Assembly: GCA_002408445.1 (NCBI GenBank)
Contig: DHSK01000118.1
Coordinates: 1-9,585 of the forward strand
Origin: Syntrophomonas sp. UBA5288
GTDB lineage: Bacteria > Bacillota > Syntrophomonadia > Syntrophomonadales > Syntrophomonadaceae
DNA length: 9,585 nt
Direction: 5' to 3'
Numbering within the stretch: position 1 is the first letter of the stretch; each line of letters begins with the position of its first letter. The position numbers were made by a program, and so were the translations under genes. The notes beneath the pieces are model-generated. The model worked only from the letters and a program-made list of their open reading frames with translations, was not told the DNA's origin and searched no databases. This document shows positions 6,510 to 9,585 of this stretch, one piece after another.

Positions 6510-7697
6510 ATGATGTGGGAAAGTTTAAGCAAAAAAGATTGGTTCCTTGAAGACAATACCAAAGTATATGTCGTAGATACGACTTTAAGAGATGGTGAAC
6601 AAACTGCCGGGGTAGTATTTAACAATGATGAAAAGATAAGAATTGCCCGTTATCTGGATCAGATTGGGGTAGACCAGATTGAAGCAGGTATTCCGGTTAT
6701 GGGTGGGGGTGAAAAAGAATGCATTAAACAAATGATAGGTTTAGGCCTTAAGGCCAGTATTATGGCCTGGAACCGGGCTGTAATTTCAGATATAAAACAA
6801 TCGATCGAATGCGGAGTAGATGCTGTAGCTATTTCCATATCCGCTTCTGATATTCATATAGAACATAAATTACAGACTACACGCCAGAATGTACTTAATA
6901 TGATGAGTGATGCAGTCAAATTTGCCAAAGACAATAACCTTTATGTTTCGGTAAATGCCGAAGATGCTTCCAGGTCGGATATAGAGTTCCTGACTGAATT
7001 TGCCCTGGTAGCCAAGCATGCAGGTGCCAACCGCTTGCGTTTCTGCGATACGGTGGGAACCTTAAACCCGCTTACCACCTACCGCTATATAAGAACTTTA
7101 TTGGATGCGGTAGGACTTAATATTGAAATGCATACCCATAATGATTTTGGTATGGCTACGGCCAATGCTCTGGCCGGGGTATATGCCGGTGCCACCCATG
7201 TTGGTGTAACTGTTAATGGTCTGGGCGAAAGAGCCGGAAATGCCTGCCTGCAGGAAGTAATTATGGGGTTAAAGCATCTCATGAAAGTGAATGTCACCTA
7301 CGATACTACCCTCTTCAGAGAGGTAGCAGAGTATGTCGCCCGTGCTTCCGACCGTCCTCTGTCGGTGAACAAACCTATAGTCGGTGCTAATATCTTTGCC
7401 CATGAATCGGGCATACATGGTGACGGAGTCCTGAAGAATCCATCGACTTACGAAGCTTTTAAACCCGAAGAAGTAGGTCTGGAACGGCAGATAGTGATTG
7501 GCAAGCATACCGGAACAGCAGCTATACGTTCCAAATTTATAAATGAATACGGCCTTGATATTAATGAGAAAACGGCCAAAAATTTACTGGTTAGAGTCAG
7601 AGATAAATCCATTGAGGTCAAACGTTCCTTGTTTGATAAAGAACTTATGTGCTTATATGAAGAATATTTGCAGGAAAACAAGACAGAGAATAATTAA
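6510..7697 (+). CDS. Homocitrate synthase family enzyme (NifV/AksA type)
   Basis: An acetyl-CoA-dependent, Claisen-type condensing enzyme of the DRE-TIM metallolyase family, 395 residues, that adds acetyl-CoA to a 2-oxoacid. The TIM barrel shows DTTLRDGEQTAGV (23-35, metal Asp28), HTHND (208-212, metal His208 and His210), VNGLGERAGNA (235-245), HESGIHGDG (298-306) and GKHTGTAAIRSK (331-342). The leucine-regulatory domain of LeuA is missing, so it is not a standard 2-isopropylmalate synthase. The style matches NifV/AksA homocitrate synthases. It lacks the LRDGQQARPPY-type opening that I associate with Re-citrate synthase, although citrate synthase activity has been proposed for NifV-like enzymes in some Clostridia. 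The gap after gatB is four bases, with the ribosome binding site (GGGAGGGAGA, 6491-6500) inside gatB. The isomerase genes downstream would convert its product. The fold and reaction type are sure; the 2-oxoacid substrate (2-oxoglutarate or oxaloacetate) is open. Confidence 0.9.
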   Translation: MMWESLSKKDWFLEDNTKVYVVDTTLRDGEQTAGVVFNNDEKIRIARYLDQIGVDQIEAGIPVMGGGEKECIKQMIGLGLKASIMAWNRAVISDIKQSIECGVDAVAISISASDIHIEHKLQTTRQNVLNMMSDAVKFAKDNNLYVSVNAEDASRSDIEFLTEFALVAKHAGANRLRFCDTVGTLNPLTTYRYIRTLLDAVGLNIEMHTHNDFGMATANALAGVYAGATHVGVTVNGLGERAGNACLQEVIMGLKHLMKVNVTYDTTLFREVAEYVARASDRPLSVNKPIVGANIFAHESGIHGDGVLKNPSTYEAFKPEEVGLERQIVIGKHTGTAAIRSKFINEYGLDINEKTAKNLLVRVRDKSIEVKRSLFDKELMCLYEEYLQENKTENN

Positions 7698-7742
7698 TAA
7701 TTATCCCCCAGTATTATGACACCGAAGGGAGAATGGAATAGA

Positions 7743-8996
7743 TTGGGAAAGACCATAGCTGAAAAGATACTATCAAAAAAAAGCGGCCAGGACGTCCGGG
7801 CCAATGATATCGTTGTAGCTGACCTTGACTTTGTTATGGGACAGGACGGGACGTCACCTCTGGCTATAAAAGCTTTTGAAAATATGAAAGCGGAAAAGGT
7901 TTTCGACCCTAAGCGTATTGCCATGGTTATTGACCATAGTGCCCCCAGCCCGCTTGAAGGAGTATCACAACTGCATCAGCAGATGAGAACTTTTGCAGAT
8001 CAACAGGGAATTAATTTTTATGATATCGGTGACGGGGTATGCCATCAGCTGGTACCGGAACAAGGCCATGTGGTACCGGGCAATCTGGTGATAGGAGCAG
8101 ATTCACATACCTGTACTTATGGAGCCATTAATGTTTTCTCCACCGGAGTAGGTTCAACCGATCTTGCTGCCGGATTGATATCAGGCAAACTGTGGTTCAA
8201 GGTACCGGAGACCATAAAATTCGTGCTTAACGGCAAACTGCCGCCAGGGGTTTATTCCAAGGATCTTATCCTTTATCTGATTGGTGATGTCACTGCCGAC
8301 GGAGCTACTTATATGGCTGCCGAATATACCGGAGAGGCCATCGCTGATCTCTCGGTGGAAGCACGCTTTACCATCAGCAATATGGCGATTGAGATGGGTG
8401 CTAAATGCGGTTTGATGGAAGCAGATGAAAAAACCGTAGCCTGGGTCAAGGAACACAGTAAAACTCCTTTTGAAACGGTTAAGGCCGATGATGATGCGAT
8501 TTACCGTATGATAAAAGAATATGATGTATCCAAACTGGAACCGCAGATCGCCAAACCGCATACGGTCGATAATGTAGTACCCTTAAGGGAAGCAGCCGGG
8601 ACTCCTATACAGCAGGGAGTAATCGGAACCTGCACCAATGGTCGTATAGAAGACTTGCGTATTGCGGCCGGCATTCTCAAAGGAAACAAAATCCCTCATA
8701 ATGTGCGCCTGGTAGTTGCACCGTCTTCACGTCAGGTAATGCTGCAGGCTCTGAGAGAAGGGCTGATTGAGGTTTTCGTACAATCCGGCGCTGCCGTAGT
8801 TACACCCGGTTGCGGTCCCTGTGTGGGGACCCACAATGGAGTGCCTTCCAATGGTGAAAACGTAATATCCACCGCCAACCGGAACTTTAAAGGCAGAATG
8901 GGCAACAACAAGGCCTTTATCTATCTGGGTTCACCGGCCACGGTAGCAGCTTCGGTTCTGAAAGGTAAGATTACCGATCCCAGAGAGTTTCTGTAA
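7743..8996 (+). CDS. Aconitase-superfamily hydro-lyase, large subunit (LeuC/homoaconitase type)
   Basis: The iron-sulphur subunit of a two-subunit isomerase that moves a hydroxyl group by dehydration and rehydration, as in isopropylmalate isomerase, homoaconitase or aconitase. From TTG 7743 it has 417 residues, the size of the archaeal/bacterial LeuC type 2 class. The [4Fe-4S] cysteines are Cys297 (GTCTNGR), Cys357 and Cys360 (PGCGPCVGTHNG). Other family blocks are GADSHTCTYGA, GATYMAAEYTG and STANRNFKGRMG. TTG 7743 is chosen because the protein then begins GKTIAEKIL, the family's usual opening, and AAGGGAG (7724-7730) precedes it. The in-frame ATG at 7716 has no Shine-Dalgarno and would add nine untypical residues. 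The gene follows the condensing enzyme by 45 bases, and its partner subunit lies 58 bases downstream. The substrate cannot be fixed from this subunit. Confidence 0.92.
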   Translation: MGKTIAEKILSKKSGQDVRANDIVVADLDFVMGQDGTSPLAIKAFENMKAEKVFDPKRIAMVIDHSAPSPLEGVSQLHQQMRTFADQQGINFYDIGDGVCHQLVPEQGHVVPGNLVIGADSHTCTYGAINVFSTGVGSTDLAAGLISGKLWFKVPETIKFVLNGKLPPGVYSKDLILYLIGDVTADGATYMAAEYTGEAIADLSVEARFTISNMAIEMGAKCGLMEADEKTVAWVKEHSKTPFETVKADDDAIYRMIKEYDVSKLEPQIAKPHTVDNVVPLREAAGTPIQQGVIGTCTNGRIEDLRIAAGILKGNKIPHNVRLVVAPSSRQVMLQALREGLIEVFVQSGAAVVTPGCGPCVGTHNGVPSNGENVISTANRNFKGRMGNNKAFIYLGSPATVAASVLKGKITDPREFL

Positions 8997-9054
8997 AAGA
9001 TTCAGCACGGAAACGTTGGGGTGGAAGATGTAACATACCGAAAGGAGATACATT

Positions 9055-9555
9055 ATGGACTTAAAGGGGAAAACTCATAAATTTGGAGATGATGTCAATA
9101 CGGACTACATCATCTCCGGTAGATATAAATTTAAGACTCTGGATATGAGAGAGTTGGCCAAACATGTCATGGAAGATTTGGACCCTGATTTTTACGACAA
9201 GGTCAATAAAGGAGATTTTATTGTAGCGGGGAAAAATTTCGGCTGCGGTTCGTCCCGCGAGCAGGCCCCGCTGGCTATCATAAATGCTGATGTAAGCGCG
9301 GTAATTGCCAAATCTTTTGCCCGTATTTTTTACCGCAACTGTATAAACACCGGTTTGCCGCTGGTGGAATGCAATACCGACTTGATTGATGAGAATGATG
9401 AATTGCAGGTTGAACTGGACAAGGGAGTACTTCATAATCTGACCAAAAATATAGATATAGAGATTACACCGCTTCCTCCGGTAATGTTGAAAATATTATC
9501 TGATGGCGGATTGGTGGAGCATTTTAAAAAATATGGAACCTTTAATTTTGATTAA
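9055..9555 (+). CDS. Aconitase-superfamily hydro-lyase, small subunit (LeuD/homoaconitase type)
   Basis: The swivel-domain partner of the preceding large subunit; it supplies part of the active site and much of the substrate specificity. 166 residues, normal for the LeuD/HacB archaeal type. Visible blocks are KFGDDVNTDYIISG (9-22), the NFGCGSSREQAP active-site loop (61-72) and AKSFARIFYRNCINTGL (85-101). The specificity loop between the first helices reads YKFKTLD (24-30). In Methanocaldococcus jannaschii MJ1271 homoaconitase the same place reads YLRTTD, with Arg26 and Thr27 determining use of the gamma-carboxylate. Here a lysine replaces the arginine and one residue is inserted, which suggests a carboxylated substrate more than isopropylmalate, but this is inference. 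The ATG follows AAAGGAGA (9041-9048) with a 6-nt spacer. An 11-bp hairpin covers its stop codon. Confidence 0.92.
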   Translation: MDLKGKTHKFGDDVNTDYIISGRYKFKTLDMRELAKHVMEDLDPDFYDKVNKGDFIVAGKNFGCGSSREQAPLAIINADVSAVIAKSFARIFYRNCINTGLPLVECNTDLIDENDELQVELDKGVLHNLTKNIDIEITPLPPVMLKILSDGGLVEHFKKYGTFNFD

Positions 9556-9561
9556 AGGTTC
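9536..9561 (+). repeat. Perfect 11-bp inverted repeat over the stop codon of the small-subunit gene
   Basis: GAACCTTTAAT (9536-9546) and ATTAAAGGTTC (9551-9561) pair perfectly around a TTTG loop. No T-run follows, so this does not look like a terminator. It lies nine bases before the next Shine-Dalgarno and may shape mRNA stability or coupling between the two genes. Confidence 0.6.
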
Positions 9562-9570
9562 ATGCTGATT

Positions 9571-9576
9571 AGGAGG
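9571..9576 (+). promoter_or_regulatory. Ribosome binding site of the next gene, which begins at or beyond the right edge
   Basis: AGGAGG is a full-strength Shine-Dalgarno. With usual spacing the start codon would fall at about 9583-9586, so the coding part lies outside the window. By context, a beta-decarboxylating dehydrogenase (isocitrate, homoisocitrate or isopropylmalate type) is the expected product. That is inference only. Confidence 0.6.
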
Positions 9577-9585
9577 TTGTTATAA

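Noticed and set aside
8048..8210. Three nearby copies of GGTACCGG in the large isomerase gene
   Set aside because: Each copy encodes ordinary Val-Pro-Glu/Gly codons in conserved positions; no spacing pattern suggests a site.
6510..9555. Plain leucine biosynthesis operon (leuA-leuC-leuD)
   Set aside because: The condensing enzyme lacks the LeuA regulatory domain and has NifV-type motifs, and the small subunit has a basic loop unlike the hydrophobic one of isopropylmalate isomerases. It is not fully excluded.
1..9585. Mobile element, CRISPR array, defence system or prophage
   Set aside because: No transposase, integrase, terminal inverted repeats, spaced direct repeats or phage-like genes are visible; the gene set is housekeeping and metabolic.

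Overview
The window looks like chromosomal DNA from an anaerobic, probably spore-lineage Firmicute (Clostridia). The best guess is a Syntrophomonadaceae-like relative, inferred from gene content and protein style and not from a marker gene. Supporting signs are strong AGGAGG-type ribosome binding sites, a Gram-positive-type GatCAB operon, an iron-dependent alcohol dehydrogenase, and a sigma-H/Spo0A-like site. All real genes lie on the + strand.

Layout. (1) Bases 1-648 hold the C-terminal part of an NAD-dependent DNA ligase (ligA), cut by the left edge. (2) Bases 649-1051 are an AT-rich, gene-poor stretch. It holds a possible weak hairpin after ligA, a sigma-H-like promoter overlapping a perfect 0A box, a strong orphan Shine-Dalgarno, and a perfect 14-bp palindrome. 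(3) Bases 1052-2272 encode a group III iron-dependent alcohol dehydrogenase, closed by a textbook terminator. (4) Bases 2491-3180 encode a DUF554 (YqgA-like) membrane protein with its own promoter(s), followed by a hairpin that abuts the next promoter. (5) From 3257 to the right edge runs one compact operon: gatC, gatA, gatB, a NifV-type homocitrate synthase-family enzyme, and the large and small subunits of a LeuCD/homoaconitase-type isomerase. A further Shine-Dalgarno at the right edge announces another gene just outside.

How the genes work together. GatCAB makes Gln-tRNA(Gln) and/or Asn-tRNA(Asn) by transamidation. The next three genes encode a condensing enzyme and a two-subunit hydro-lyase, the first two steps of a 2-oxoacid chain-elongation route. 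Candidate routes are oxaloacetate to isocitrate, 2-oxoglutarate to homoisocitrate, or a leucine-type route. The third enzyme of such a route, a beta-decarboxylating dehydrogenase, would be expected just downstream but cannot be seen. If the module makes 2-oxoglutarate, the operon would pair glutamate supply with Glu-tRNA amidation. If it makes homocitrate, it would serve 2-oxoadipate/lysine-type or nitrogenase-cofactor chemistry. The sequence alone does not decide.

I see no mobile element, CRISPR array, RNA gene or defence system here. The points most worth a second look are the operon fusion of tRNA amidation with a 2-oxoacid elongation module, the unusual specificity loop of the small isomerase subunit, and the regulatory region upstream of the alcohol dehydrogenase.
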